A stretch of DNA of 64,000 nt. Source: Pseudomonas proteolytica. Lineage in GTDB: Bacteria > Pseudomonadota > Gammaproteobacteria > Pseudomonadales > Pseudomonadaceae. Shown in pieces: positions 1 to 10,002 of this stretch. Both the position numbers and the translations under genes were made by a program. The stretch lies in contig NZ_VFEV01000014.1 in assembly GCF_007858275.1 (NCBI RefSeq), forward strand, positions 1 through 64,000, read 5' to 3'. How positions within the stretch are numbered: position 1 is the first letter of the stretch; each line of letters starts with the position of its first letter. The notes beneath the pieces are model-generated. The model was not told where the DNA came from and did no database searches. It saw only the letters and a program-made list of their open reading frames with translations.

Positions 1-209
1 TCAGACACTGACGACCTCCCCTGTGGCGAGCGGGCTTGTCGGAACGCCGCATCGCCCGCGCTGGGCTGCGAAGCAGCCCCAGTATGTATCAGACACTCCG
101 TAGCGGCTGGTTTTGGGGCTGCTTCGCAGCCCAGCGCGGGGCAAGCCCGCTCGCCACAACAGCCCTCTCTGCCAGGGTTTATGCGCTGCGGCAAAATTGT
201 GTAGATACC
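1..209. repeat. Compound palindromic element, copy 1 (left end cut by window)
   Basis: Two arms of about 47 bases (about 23-80 and 115-163) are inverted copies of each other; each combines a 'gtggcgagcgggcttg' REP-like core with a 'gctgggctgcgaagcagcccc' type inner hairpin. A 34-base loop (81-114) separates them. The right end is TTGTGTAGATACC at 197-209. A second copy lies at 44290-44526 and shows that the element begins with the reverse complement, GGTATCTACACAA, so about 16 bases are missing here to the left of the window. It looks like a non-coding mobile repeat; no transposase is present. Confidence 0.85.
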
Positions 210-238
210 GATGAGGCCCGATAAAGCTCTACAAAACC

Positions 239-817
239 TCAGTGCGGCTTAGCTGCCGCCTGCCACAAAATCTCCGCAATCCCCTGGCGCCTGGCAATTA
301 CTCGCGCTGCCACAAACAGCAAATCCGATAGCCGATTGATATACGCCAATCCCACGCCTTCCAACGGCTCCAGTGCATTCAACTGCTGGCAGCGGCGCTC
401 GGCGCTGCGGGCCAGGCTGCGGCATACGTGGGCCTGGGCAATCAGTGCCGAACCGCCGGGCAGGATGAAGTTTTCCAAAGGCCCCACTTCTTCATTCCAG
501 CGATCGATCGCGGCTTCCAAACGGTCCACTTCGCCTGCATTCAGTGCCTTGTAGACCGGCATCGCCAACTCGCCACCCAGGTCAAACAGTCGGTGCTGGC
601 AAGGTGTCAGGACCTCGACCACATCCTTCAACGCAGGATGCTGGCCGCTTTGCTCCTCGAGCCCGGCCAACAGCAGGCCCAATTGGCTGTTGAGGCTGTC
701 CACTTCGCCGATGGCTTCCACCCGGGGGTGATCCTTGGGCACGCGGCGACCGTCACCCAGGCCGGTTTCGCCTTTGTCGCCGGTACGGGTGTAAATTTTC
801 GACAGGCGAAAGCCCAT
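239..817 (-). CDS. Cob(I)yrinic acid a,c-diamide / cobalamin adenosyltransferase, PduO type
   Basis: Transfers the adenosyl group of ATP to cob(I)alamin to make adenosylcobalamin in the cytoplasm. The 192-residue product has the family's N-terminal ATP-binding stretch TRTGDKGETGLGDGRR (about residues 10-25) and the later helical motif RSLARSAERRCQQL (about 132-145), which is the PduO-type pattern rather than CobA. The ATG at 817 has a GGAG sequence eight bases upstream. The gene starts three bases after the stop of the sensor kinase gene, so the two are probably translationally coupled. That link between a kinase and a cobalamin enzyme is positional only. Confidence 0.9.
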   Translation of the reverse strand: MGFRLSKIYTRTGDKGETGLGDGRRVPKDHPRVEAIGEVDSLNSQLGLLLAGLEEQSGQHPALKDVVEVLTPCQHRLFDLGGELAMPVYKALNAGEVDRLEAAIDRWNEEVGPLENFILPGGSALIAQAHVCRSLARSAERRCQQLNALEPLEGVGLAYINRLSDLLFVAARVIARRQGIAEILWQAAAKPH

Positions 818-819
818 GG

Positions 820-2856
820 TCAGTGCTCCAGTTGAGTCAGTTCGAGGGGGGCAAGCTGGCTGCCGGCCAACGGCAGGCGCAAGGTAAAGCAGGTGCCCTG
901 GCCAAGGGTGGAGTGAACCTCCATCTGGCCCTTGTGATTGTTGGTGATGATGAAGTACGAGACCGACAAGCCCAGCCCCGTGCCCTGGCCGATTTCCTTG
1001 GTGGTGAAGAACGGCTCGAACGTGCGTTTGCGTACGCTCTCACTCATGCCGATGCCATTGTCTTCCACCTGGATCTCGGCCCAGGGCGGGTTGAGCCGGG
1101 TGCGCAGGATGATGCGCCCTGGCTCGCTGTCGTCTTCGCGCAGGTGGATGGCCTGGGCGGCGTTTTTCAGCAGGTTGAGCAGTACCTGCTCCAGCTCGTT
1201 GGCGGTGCCGGGCACCGGGCCCAGCGTTGGGTCGAACTGGCGAATGATCGCCTGGCCCTTGAAGTCGAAGCCGATCGCCAGGTCGAAGTCATTACCGGCG
1301 ATCTCCACGGCCTGATCGATCAGGGCTGGCAGGTCGCAAGGCGCCATCTGGCGGTTGCTGCGGCGGCTGAAACTGAGCATATGGGTGACGATTTTCGCCG
1401 CGCGGGCCCCGGCTTGCTGGATACCGTCGAGCAATTGCGGCACCTCGCGGCTTTGCAGGTAACGGTTCACCGTTTCCAGTTCCACGCCCACCTGCTCGGC
1501 GTGCTCCAGGTTTTTCGGCAGGTCTGTCGATAGGCGTCGGCGGATGTTCTGCACGTTGTGCAGGATCGCCCCCAGGGGGTTGTTGATTTCGTGGGCCATG
1601 CCGGCGGCCAGCCCGCCGACGGACAGCATCTTCTCTGACTGCACCATCATTTCTTCCAGGGACAGGCGCTGGGTGATGTCATCGATGCGGATCACCACCC
1701 CGCGCCCGGCACCGCCCATCAGCGGGTAAAAGGTCAGGGCATAGTGCTTGGGCTCGTCGTCCTTGATCCAGGTGACGCGCTCGATGCGCTCCACCGTATG
1801 TTGCTCCACCGTGGCCTTGAGTTGGGGCAGGTAGGGCTTGAGCGGTTCGAAGGCGAGGAAGATTGGCTGGTTCAGCGCTTGGTCCAGGCGTGTGCCGGAA
1901 AGGGCGCTGGCTTCCTGGTTCCATTGGGTAACGTAAAGCTGCTCGTCCAGGGCGATCAAGGCAGAGGGCATGGAGTCGATGATGCTGTTGAGATAATTCT
2001 GGAACCCGGTGAGTTTTTTCTCGATTTTGCTGCGCACCTGGACTTCCAGTTCCAGCTTGCGGTTGGTATGGCGCGTTTCCTCGGCCAGGCCCTGGGCCTG
2101 GTCATAGGCGGCCTGGGAGTCGTCCCGCGCGCGCTTGAGTTGCTGCTCGCGGGCTTCGATGCGTGACAGCATGGTATTGAACGCTTCGGCCAGGCTGCCG
2201 ATTTCGTCATGGTTGCCGCGACCGGCCCGCAACGCGTAGTTCTCCTCGCGGGTGACCTGGCGCGACAACTCTTCCAACTCGTGGATGGGCCGGGTAATCA
2301 GGCGCTTGATCTGCCGGGCGATCACCATCCACAGCAGGATGCTGAAAACCAGGATGCCGAGGCTGGCGGTCAGAGTGCCGGTGTAGAAGGCCACCGGCAG
2401 TTCGCTGCTGGCCACCAGCAGCAGGTGCCCCGAGGGCAGGCCGGGGCGGGGCAGGGTGATGATTTGATTGCTGCGAAACTCGGTGACCCGCCAGGCTTCG
2501 ATGTCACGATAGTGCGCCGGCAATTGCAGGCGGTCACCGTGTTGCAACTGCGCCAGGCGGCTGCCTTCGCCGTCGTAGAGGGCCGCCGCGCGCAGTGGCG
2601 AGTAACTGGTCAGCTCGTTGAGCAGGGCATCGGCCTTGGCGGGAGAGTCCAGGGCTTGCGCGGCGAGGGCCGGATTGGAAACCAGTCGGCCAATTGCCTG
2701 CAGAGCCTGGGGGGCCATGCTTTCCTGGGAGATCCAGTAGGCGGCGCTGATAAAGGTCAGGTTGGCCACCAGCAGCACGGTGGTCAGCAGTACCAGCAGG
2801 GCCGCCAGCAGTTTCTGCCCAACGGGGAGATTTTCGAGACGCTGGCGCAGTGGCAT
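820..2856 (-). CDS. Membrane sensor histidine kinase (HAMP-PAS-HisKA-HATPase)
   Basis: A 678-residue two-component sensor with no response regulator beside it. Order seen: first membrane segment (about 15-40), a periplasmic loop of roughly 120 residues, second membrane segment (about 155-180), HAMP, a coiled coil, a PAS-like domain (about 285-385), the H box MAHEINNPLGAIL with phospho-acceptor His422, N box NLLKNAAQAI, and G boxes DNGIGM and GQGTGLGLS. The start is uncertain: a TTG at 2874 would add six residues, but ATG 2856 begins a sequence running straight into the first membrane helix. Neither has a clear ribosome site. The signal and partner are unknown. Confidence 0.88.
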   Translation of the reverse strand: MPLRQRLENLPVGQKLLAALLVLLTTVLLVANLTFISAAYWISQESMAPQALQAIGRLVSNPALAAQALDSPAKADALLNELTSYSPLRAAALYDGEGSRLAQLQHGDRLQLPAHYRDIEAWRVTEFRSNQIITLPRPGLPSGHLLLVASSELPVAFYTGTLTASLGILVFSILLWMVIARQIKRLITRPIHELEELSRQVTREENYALRAGRGNHDEIGSLAEAFNTMLSRIEAREQQLKRARDDSQAAYDQAQGLAEETRHTNRKLELEVQVRSKIEKKLTGFQNYLNSIIDSMPSALIALDEQLYVTQWNQEASALSGTRLDQALNQPIFLAFEPLKPYLPQLKATVEQHTVERIERVTWIKDDEPKHYALTFYPLMGGAGRGVVIRIDDITQRLSLEEMMVQSEKMLSVGGLAAGMAHEINNPLGAILHNVQNIRRRLSTDLPKNLEHAEQVGVELETVNRYLQSREVPQLLDGIQQAGARAAKIVTHMLSFSRRSNRQMAPCDLPALIDQAVEIAGNDFDLAIGFDFKGQAIIRQFDPTLGPVPGTANELEQVLLNLLKNAAQAIHLREDDSEPGRIILRTRLNPPWAEIQVEDNGIGMSESVRKRTFEPFFTTKEIGQGTGLGLSVSYFIITNNHKGQMEVHSTLGQGTCFTLRLPLAGSQLAPLELTQLEH

Positions 2857-2902
2857 CAGGTTGTTCGCAGGCAAGGATCAAGTGGGCAGGGTAGCGCGTG
2901 CT

Positions 2903-3874
<972 letters not shown>

Positions 3875-3875
3875 T

Positions 3876-3881
3876 TATAAT
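3876..3881 (+). promoter_or_regulatory. Candidate -10 box for yajQ
   Basis: A TATAAT hexamer lies 77 bases upstream of the yajQ start in the gap between two divergent genes. No convincing -35 hexamer is seen at the usual spacing, so this is a weak prediction. Confidence 0.35.
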
Positions 3882-3957
3882 GCCCCGGCATTTTACCCGC
3901 AAGCCAGGCGCGCTCCATCTCTACTGAGCCGCGCCCCTTTTTTATTGGAGAAACTAC

Positions 3958-4443
3958 ATGCCGTCGTTCGACGTGGTATCTGAACTGGACAAGCACGAAG
4001 TCACCAACGCCGTCGAGAACGCCGTCAAGGAGCTGGACCGTCGTTATGACTTGAAAGGCAAAGGCAGCTTCGAGTTCAAGGAAAAGGAACTGACGGTCAA
4101 CCTGACCGCTGAAGCCGACTTCCAACTGGAAGCGATGATCGAGATCCTCAAGCTGGCCCTGGTCAAGCGCAAGATCGATGTGCAGTGCCTTGAAGTCAAG
4201 GAGGCCTATGCGTCGGGCAAGTTGATGAAGCAGGAAGCGGTGCTCAAGGAAGGTATCGACAAGGAGCTGGCGAAGAAAATCGTCGCTCACGTCAAGGATG
4301 CCAAACTCAAGGTCCAGGCCGCGATCCAGGGCGAGCAGGTGCGTATCACCGGCAAGAAGCGCGACGACTTGCAGGACGCGATTGCCGCCCTGCGCGCCAA
4401 GACCTTCGATATGCCGCTGCAGTTCAATAACTTCCGCGACTGA
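3958..4443 (+). CDS. yajQ: YajQ family cyclic-di-GMP / nucleotide-binding protein
   Basis: The 161-residue product opens with the family signature [21 protein letters not shown] and keeps the two ferredoxin-like repeats and the C-terminal [16 protein letters not shown]. YajQ proteins are cytoplasmic; in Xanthomonas and Pseudomonas members were reported to bind cyclic di-GMP and affect virulence genes, and P. fluorescens YajQ affects phage transcription. That comes from family knowledge and is not visible here. GGAG lies eight bases before the ATG. It is a single-gene unit followed by a TTCG-loop hairpin. Confidence 0.93.
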   Translation: MPSFDVVSELDKHEVTNAVENAVKELDRRYDLKGKGSFEFKEKELTVNLTAEADFQLEAMIEILKLALVKRKIDVQCLEVKEAYASGKLMKQEAVLKEGIDKELAKKIVAHVKDAKLKVQAAIQGEQVRITGKKRDDLQDAIAALRAKTFDMPLQFNNFRD

Positions 4444-4504
4444 CCCGGTTTTGGGGAACCCGCGGGGCTTTTCGACGTCCCACGCCCCAGCACCTGCAGA
4501 AACG

Positions 4505-4526
4505 ATTGAGCCCTTCGGGGCTCAAT
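4505..4526 (+). terminator. TTCG tetraloop hairpin after yajQ
   Basis: A perfect nine-base-pair stem (ATTGAGCCC / GGGCTCAAT) closes a TTCG loop 61 bases after the yajQ stop. There is no T-run behind it, so it may stabilise the 3' end rather than terminate by itself. Confidence 0.5.
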
Positions 4527-4570
4527 TGCTGTGGCGACCTATATATGCAGTGGTAAACAGGAGAATCTAG

Positions 4571-5413
4571 ATGGACTTGAATGCTGAAGTGGATCATTTG
4601 ATCAAGGCTTCCCAAGCCTGGGTCCCGATGATCATGGAATACGGCAGCCGGGTGCTGCTGGCGGTATTGACCCTGGCCATTGGCTGGTGGCTGATCAACA
4701 AGCTGACCCACAAGGTTGGGCGCCTGCTGGCCCTGCGCAATGCCGACCTGGCGTTGCAGGGCTTCGTGACCAGCCTTGCGAACATCGTGCTCAAGGTGAT
4801 GCTGATCGTCAGCGTGGCCTCGATGATTGGCGTCGAAACCACTTCGTTTGTTGCCGCGATTGGTGCCGCGACCCTGGCCATTGGCCTGGCGTTGCAAGGT
4901 AGCCTTGCCAACTTCGCCGGTGGCGTGCTGATCCTGCTGTTCCGTCCGTTCCGTATTGGTGACTGGATCGAAGCCCAGGGCACGGCGGGCACCGTCGATA
5001 GCATCCAGATCTTCCACACGGTGATCCGTACCGGCGACAACAAGACGGTCATCGTGCCTAACGGCATCTTGTCCAACGGCATCATCACCAACACCAACCG
5101 CCAGCCAACCCGCAAGGTGGTGTTTGACGTGGGTGTCGACTACGAAGCCGACCTGCAGAAAGCCCGCGCAGTGCTGCTGGAACTGGCCAAGGACCCACGG
5201 GTTCTGGCGGACCCAGAGCCGGTCGCTGTGGTTTCGACCCTGGGCGACAGTTCAATCACTGTTTCCCTGCGCGTATGGACCAAGACGGCGGATTATTGGG
5301 ATGTGATGTTCATGTTCAATGAACTGGCGCGTGACCGTTTGAAAGCGGCGGGAATTGATATCCCGTTCCCGCAGCGTGTTATTCGCGTGATGCAAGAAGC
5401 GCCTGCCAAATAA
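4571..5413 (+). CDS. mscS: Small-conductance mechanosensitive channel, MscS family
   Basis: A 280-residue inner-membrane channel that releases solutes on hypo-osmotic shock. Three hydrophobic helices are visible (about 20-45, 62-85, 90-112); the third is the Gly/Ala-rich pore helix typical of MscS (ATLAIGLALQGSLANFAGG). It is followed by the cytoplasmic beta domain with FRIGDWIEAQGTAGTV and the conserved PNG stretch IVPNGILSNGIITN. Length and layout match E. coli MscS (286 aa). GGAG lies near the ATG. A strong bidirectional terminator follows. Confidence 0.94.
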   Translation: MDLNAEVDHLIKASQAWVPMIMEYGSRVLLAVLTLAIGWWLINKLTHKVGRLLALRNADLALQGFVTSLANIVLKVMLIVSVASMIGVETTSFVAAIGAATLAIGLALQGSLANFAGGVLILLFRPFRIGDWIEAQGTAGTVDSIQIFHTVIRTGDNKTVIVPNGILSNGIITNTNRQPTRKVVFDVGVDYEADLQKARAVLLELAKDPRVLADPEPVAVVSTLGDSSITVSLRVWTKTADYWDVMFMFNELARDRLKAAGIDIPFPQRVIRVMQEAPAK

Positions 5414-5517
5414 ACGGGTACAGGGATTTAACTTGGCTGAAGAGTCAGGTTTCGTCTCGGCAATAAACTTGATAGTTAGCTTGCTAGTTATCAAGGTCGC
5501 AGAAATAAAAGTGTAAT

Positions 5518-5555
5518 AAAAAAGCCGCTCACTGGTTAAAAGTGAGCGGCTTTTT
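5518..5555. terminator. Bidirectional terminator between mscS and oprD-type gene
   Basis: A ten-base-pair GC-rich stem (GCCGCTCACT / AGTGAGCGGC) with A-run before and T-run after serves the two convergent genes. Confidence 0.9.
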
Positions 5556-5587
5556 CATTAAGAGCCGAAGCCCTCGGGCATCTTTGA

Positions 5588-6883
5588 TTACAAGATGTTC
5601 AGCGGGTATTGCGCGATCAGACGCAGTTCGTCGATGGACGCCGAACCGTAGTAAACACCATCAGACGAACGATAAGTCGCTTGGCGAATACGCAGGCTCA
5701 GGTCTTTGGCCGGGCCGCTCTGGATCACGTACTTGGCTTCAAGGTCGCGCTCCCACTCTTTGCCGTTCGAGGTCGAGGCGGTGTTGGCGCCGCTACCAGT
5801 GACATACGCAGCCAGGAAGCTCAGGCCAGGTACACCGAAGGTGGCCATGTCGATGTCATAACGGGCCTTGAAGGATTTCTCGCCTTCGGCGTTGAAGTCG
5901 GAACGGGCCACGGAGTTGGCCAGGAACACTGTACCGCCGCCATCGATGCCGTAGCCGTAATCGCCGTCACCGGTAACCTTCTGTGCAGCCAGGGTGAAGG
6001 TGTGTGCACCGATGGTGTAGGCACCCTGCAAGCTGAACGCGCGGTTGTCGAGTTTGGTCACGTCGTCTTTGGCGGCGCGTTGCAGGCCGGCACCTTCGCT
6101 CTTGGTGTCGTAGATGTTGAAGTCTACGGCCACCGACTGGTCATCGCTCAGAGCGTGGGTCCAGTTGACGTTGGCGTAGTATTTGCGCCAGTAGTCTTCG
6201 ACTTTCGAGTAGTAGAGGCTGGTGGTGAACTCAGGCGTCCAACCGTAGGTGCCGCCCACGAAATTGGCTTGCTTGATGCCTCGGGAGGTTTCAGGGAAGT
6301 CGAGGATACTGTCCTTGAAGGTTTGCGCCTGGGCAACGCTGGAAGTGAAGTGGCCGGCTTCCAGCTTGAGGTCCTTGATCTCGTTACTGACGATCGAGAT
6401 ACCTTGTGGCAGCTCTGGCAGCAAGCGACTGTCGTCGGATGCGAATACCGGTGCGGTGGTGTACTGGTCGCCGACTTTCAGCACGGTATTGGAGAGGCGG
6501 AACTTGATGGCGCCGCCGCCCTTGGAGTATTCATCCTCTGAGCGGCCATCCGAACCTTCCGGGAACAGGCCGGTGCCATTACGGCCTCTGCCGCTGTCCA
6601 GTTTCACGCCCAGCAGGCCGATAACGTCAACACCCACACCGATGGTGCCCTGGGTGAAACCCGACTGGTACAAACCGTTGAAGCCCAGGCCGGTTTCCCG
6701 GGTGTAGCTCGTACCCGACTTGTTGTTGCGGTTATCTCGGCTGAAGTACAGGGTGCGGGTATTGATGCTGAACGTACTGTCTTCGACAAAGCCCTTGGCA
6801 TCATCTTGGGCGGACGCCATTGCGAACTGTGAGGTGCCTGCTGAAACAGCGAGGGCGATCATGCTCCACTTCATCACGCGCAT
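5588..6883 (-). CDS. OprD family outer-membrane porin
   Basis: A 431-residue outer-membrane protein of the Occ/OprD family, which forms 18-stranded, substrate-selective channels for small organic acids or basic amino acids. A signal peptide with a clear Ala-x-Ala end is seen (residues 1-24), then the family's FVEDSTFSINTRTLYFSRDNR start, repeated aromatic-rich strands, and a short C-terminal strand ending ...LIAQYPLNIL. ATG 6883 is chosen because AAAGGAG lies nine bases upstream, and an extended reading to 7060 adds no membrane or signal character. The substrate cannot be read from the sequence. In P. aeruginosa an OprD-type gene also sits beside the HIT-slyX-aspS block. Confidence 0.9.
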   Translation of the reverse strand: MRVMKWSMIALAVSAGTSQFAMASAQDDAKGFVEDSTFSINTRTLYFSRDNRNNKSGTSYTRETGLGFNGLYQSGFTQGTIGVGVDVIGLLGVKLDSGRGRNGTGLFPEGSDGRSEDEYSKGGGAIKFRLSNTVLKVGDQYTTAPVFASDDSRLLPELPQGISIVSNEIKDLKLEAGHFTSSVAQAQTFKDSILDFPETSRGIKQANFVGGTYGWTPEFTTSLYYSKVEDYWRKYYANVNWTHALSDDQSVAVDFNIYDTKSEGAGLQRAAKDDVTKLDNRAFSLQGAYTIGAHTFTLAAQKVTGDGDYGYGIDGGGTVFLANSVARSDFNAEGEKSFKARYDIDMATFGVPGLSFLAAYVTGSGANTASTSNGKEWERDLEAKYVIQSGPAKDLSLRIRQATYRSSDGVYYGSASIDELRLIAQYPLNIL

Positions 6884-7611
6884 CGTGATTTGCTCCTTTG
6901 GTTTTAGGAAGAGTACTGCCGTCCCACCTGTATTTTTGTCTGGGCGGCTCTTTCTTTTTTGTGACAGCGCAAACTTATAGCACGCTGGCAATAATTGGCG
7001 ATACTTGCACATCTGTCCTTTCAGCTTCTTTACGAGGCTGTCGTAAATTGCTAGATCCATGTCGCAAATCTACAGTCTGTTTGTAGCCAGACTGACAACT
7101 TCAATACTGTTTTTAATACCCTGGACAGAGGTGCAAAGTACCCTGTTCAAAGTTTTAAAACTTCCTGTTTGTGTATTGACTCACTGTTCTTTTTATCGTG
7201 AAACACCGCCTTCCTGGCAGGTGCCGTTGTCGACGATATGGGAGTGAATGCAACAAGCGTGCTCAAACTGCCAGGCAGATGTCATTTTTTCGTGAAAAAT
7301 GTGTTGAGTCTGTGAAAACCGCCTGGATGCGGGGCTTTTGCGTGGTTTTTTTTGGAATTCGGGGCGTTGGTTGTGCGTGATTTCGAACGGGTGAAAATAC
7401 GTTTCCGTCAGAAATGTTACCGGTTCACCCTGCGCAGTGAGTAATCGGCGGATAGGCCCTGCCCGATGCGGGGCATAAAAGACTCATTTTGGTGCGTTGG
7501 CTTGCGGTCGGCAGATTGCCCATGGGATGTGCGGCGATTGCCCCGTGAAGCAGCCGTCATTCGCAGGTATGCTGGGCGCCTGAAACTGACTAGCCGAACG
7601 GAGTGCCTGCG
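6884..7611. other. Intergenic region, 728 bases, mostly AT-richer
   Basis: This is the divergent control region of the porin and HIT genes. It is visibly richer in A and T than the flanks. A small AT-rich hairpin (CATTTTT ... AAAAATG) lies near 7282-7300. No convincing gene, RNA gene or known operator was found. Confidence 0.5.
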
Positions 7612-8037
7612 GTGTTCGCCTTGGATCCACGTCTGCAAAACGACACCTTGCCCATCGGGGAATTCCCCCTGTGCCGGCTGCTGCTGTCCAACGACTCTAA
7701 CTACCTCTGGCTTATCCTGGTGCCGCGCATTGCCGGTATCAGCGAAGTGTTCCAGCTTGATGCTGGCGACCAGTCCCGGTTGTGGCACGAAACCACCACG
7801 TTGGCGCAACTGCTCAATGACGGATTCGGCGCCGATAAGATGAACATCGGTGCGCTGGGTAACGTGGTCAACCAGCTGCATGTGCACGTGATTGTGCGCA
7901 AGCGCGACGATGCGGCCTGGCCCGCACCGGTCTGGGGCAGGCACCCGGCGGTACCTTATTCCGACGACCAGGTAGCGCTGATTCGAGCCCGCCTGCGGGA
8001 GTTGATGCCGCCCGAATTCACTTTTGCCCAGGATTGA
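7612..8037 (+). CDS. HIT family protein (histidine-triad nucleotide hydrolase/transferase fold)
   Basis: A 141-residue cytoplasmic protein with the HIT core IGALGNVVNQLHVHVIVRKRDD (split here: IGALGNVVNQ then LHVHVIVR) near residues 77-98. The first position of the H-x-H-x-H motif is Gln, while the central and third histidines are kept, so nucleotide hydrolase chemistry remains possible. GTG at 7612 is chosen over GTG 7603 because GGAG ends eight bases before it, and FALDPRLQ is where alignable HIT sequence begins. slyX follows after three bases, making an operon. The natural substrate is unknown. Confidence 0.88.
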   Translation: MFALDPRLQNDTLPIGEFPLCRLLLSNDSNYLWLILVPRIAGISEVFQLDAGDQSRLWHETTTLAQLLNDGFGADKMNIGALGNVVNQLHVHVIVRKRDDAAWPAPVWGRHPAVPYSDDQVALIRARLRELMPPEFTFAQD

Positions 8038-8040
8038 ACC

Positions 8041-8247
8041 ATGGACCTGCAAGACCGCGTGATGGACCTTGAGAGCCGCCTGGCTTTCCAGGACGACACC
8101 ATCGAGACATTGAATGACATCCTGGTTGCCCAGCAGCGTGCGGTAGAGCGCCTGCAATTGCAGATGGCTGCCTTGCTCAAGCGTCAGGAAGAAATGGGCG
8201 GGCAGTTCGAATCCTCCGAGGAAGAGGCGCCGCCGCCTCATTATTGA
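8041..8247 (+). CDS. slyX: SlyX protein
   Basis: A 68-residue coiled-coil protein of the SlyX family ([21 protein letters not shown] pattern at residues 3-30, then heptads up to residue 54, then an acidic tail ending PPPHY). The proline-histidine-tyrosine end is a family hallmark. The function is poorly known; the name comes from its location by slyD in E. coli. It sits three bases behind the HIT gene with AGGA eight bases before its ATG, and a strong terminator closes the pair. Confidence 0.93.
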   Translation: MDLQDRVMDLESRLAFQDDTIETLNDILVAQQRAVERLQLQMAALLKRQEEMGGQFESSEEEAPPPHY

Positions 8248-8271
8248 GGGCAGGGGAAAACTTGCGGCCAT

Positions 8272-8313
8272 AAAAAACCGCGATGCAGTTTCAACTGCAT
8301 CGCGGTTTTTTTT
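8272..8313. terminator. Bidirectional terminator, slyX / cold-shock gene
   Basis: A perfect long stem (CCGCGATGCAGTT / AACTGCATCGCGG, two-base loop) is flanked by six A and eight T, between convergent genes. Confidence 0.95.
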
Positions 8314-8328
8314 CGGGCCTGGTCTGAA

Positions 8329-8931
8329 TCAGCGACGCGGCAGGGCGGCGATCACGTCTTCAGCTTGCAGGCCTTTGTCACGGTTCATGACGGAAAACTC
8401 CACGCGCTGGCCTTCTACCAGAACGCGATGGCCTTCGCCGCGAATAGCCCGGAAGTGGACGAAGATATCGTCGCCCGAGTCCCGGGAAATAAAGCCGAAG
8501 CCTTTGGAAGTGTTGAACCACTTGACGGTCCCGGTATCCCGGTTGGTCATGTCGTAGTTTTGCGAAGTGGCCGGAGCAGACGAACGGTAGAAGCTGATGG
8601 CCAGGTGAAGAACGATAGCGACCACAGCGATGGCCAGGCTGAGCAGGATGGCTGGATGGCCGCCGACTTCAGGCATGGGGGCCAGGAGGGTGAGGGTTTG
8701 TACGACGACAGTCAGTACCAGCAATGCGCTGACCAGGTTTTGCAGTTGATGGCGTGTGCCTTTGTTCCAGTAGGGAATCACTGGCGCCAGCGTCAGGTTG
8801 AGAAGGCCGAACAGAGCCAGGTACAGCGCGTCGTGTTGTTGCAGGTACGGCAGGCTTTCTGGTTGCAGGCTCGGGATAAAGGACAGCAGCAAAGCTGCAG
8901 CGCCCGTTAGCAGGTGGACGATTTTCAACAT
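8329..8931 (-). CDS. Membrane-anchored cold-shock-domain protein
   Basis: The 200-residue product joins two parts. Residues 1-115 hold about four hydrophobic helices (roughly 2-20, 33-52, 66-86, 93-114). Residues 131-200 form a complete CspA-type cold-shock domain with RNP1 SKGFGFIS and RNP2 DIFVHFRAI. An in-frame ATG (residue 128) stands just before the domain, so a soluble cold-shock protein might also be made. The long form starts at ATG 8931 with a GTGAG upstream. P. aeruginosa has a cold-shock gene at the same place beside slyX. Its role at the membrane is unknown; RNA binding is inferred from the domain. Confidence 0.87.
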   Translation of the reverse strand: MLKIVHLLTGAAALLLSFIPSLQPESLPYLQQHDALYLALFGLLNLTLAPVIPYWNKGTRHQLQNLVSALLVLTVVVQTLTLLAPMPEVGGHPAILLSLAIAVVAIVLHLAISFYRSSAPATSQNYDMTNRDTGTVKWFNTSKGFGFISRDSGDDIFVHFRAIRGEGHRVLVEGQRVEFSVMNRDKGLQAEDVIAALPRR

Positions 8932-9336
8932 TTTGATTAACTCACGTTAAGACGGATCACAAGGAAGAGCTGACTGGCACGGTTCGCTTCTGAACAATGG
9001 GAGGCGTTGGGCACGTGCGCGGTTATCAGCCTATGCCGCTTGCCGCAGGAAATAGCGGTGGCGACACGCTGCCTATTTAACAGCAAAGCCTGTGCCTTCT
9101 CAAATCAAGCGTTTCAAGGCGTTGCGAAGATCATGGCATTTGTGCGGCAAACCCTTGTCCTAGACAGGTCAGTCTGCTTTTTGCCACGCCACGCCCTGCC
9201 GCTCGTGGTTACGCGCGCTGTAACACGGCGATTTGCCGCAGGCCTGCTGCGGCGTCAGGGCTGCGCAAGGCGGGTACTCTTGCTAGAGTGGGTAAGCACC
9301 TGATCAATGAATTTTCATCAATTGAAGGGAATAGAC
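8932..9336. other. Intergenic region, divergent promoters of cold-shock and dps genes
   Basis: The 405 bases separate divergent genes. No RNA gene, known operator or convincing -35/-10 pair was recognised. Confidence 0.4.
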
Positions 9337-9810
9337 ATGGCAATCGATATCGGTATCAGTGAAGAAGATCGTAAATCCATTGTTGACGGACTTTCACGGC
9401 TGCTTTCAGATACCTATGTACTTTATCTGAAAACCCATAACTTTCATTGGAACGTCACGGGGCCGCAATTCCGTACATTGCACTTGATGTTTGAAGAGCA
9501 ATACAACGAGCTGGCGCTGGCAGTTGACTCCATTGCCGAGCGTATTCGTGCTCTGGGCTTTCCTGCGCCGGGTGCTTATTCCATCTATGCCCGTTTGTCC
9601 TCGATCAAGGAAGAAGAAGGCGTGCCCAGCGCTGAAAACATGATCAAGCAACTTGTCGATGGGCAAGAAGCCGTTACCCGGACGGCGCGCGGGATCTTCC
9701 CGTTGCTTGATAAGGTCAGCGACGAGCCGACCGCGGACTTGCTGACCCAGCGCATGCAGATCCACGAGAAAACCGCCTGGATGCTGCGCTCGCTGCTCGA
9801 AGGCAAATAA
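9337..9810 (+). CDS. dps: Dps-like ferritin (DNA protection / iron storage)
   Basis: A 157-residue ferritin-like four-helix protein. The ferroxidase-type segment is seen as [10 protein letters not shown]...[23 protein letters not shown] (residues about 29-67), with the two histidines and acidic residues expected at a Dps dimer interface. It closely resembles the P. aeruginosa Dps-like protein encoded beside aspS. Members oxidise Fe(II) with peroxide or oxygen and store iron in a shell; DNA binding varies. ATG 9337 follows GAAGGGA; an in-frame ATG at 9307 is unlikely. An imperfect stem-loop (9820-9848) follows the stop. Confidence 0.9.
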   Translation: MAIDIGISEEDRKSIVDGLSRLLSDTYVLYLKTHNFHWNVTGPQFRTLHLMFEEQYNELALAVDSIAERIRALGFPAPGAYSIYARLSSIKEEEGVPSAENMIKQLVDGQEAVTRTARGIFPLLDKVSDEPTADLLTQRMQIHEKTAWMLRSLLEGK

Positions 9811-9819
9811 ACCATACGG

Positions 9820-9848
9820 GCCAGTGGTGCCTGGCAGGCGCCACTGGC
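9820..9848 (+). terminator. Stem-loop after dps
   Basis: GCCAGTGG pairs with CCACTGGC, with an inner GCC/GGC extension, ten bases after the dps stop. It lacks a T-run, so terminator function is tentative. Confidence 0.45.
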
Positions 9849-10002
9849 TTGGCCTGATCACTTCCGGATACTCACGTTGGCTTGTCCTACGCACACCGAC
9901 TCCCCGTCTTCTGGCTGCTCGTGGCTGCTTGATGTTTTATAGGCTCAACGGCAACTAAGAGCAGTTCATTCAACAGCCGTTTGGCAAGGGAGTGTCAAGT
10001 GT

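Noticed and set aside
2857..2874. TTG start for the sensor kinase at 2874
   Set aside because: Rare start codon with no ribosome site; the ATG 18 bases later begins the sequence leading into the first membrane helix.
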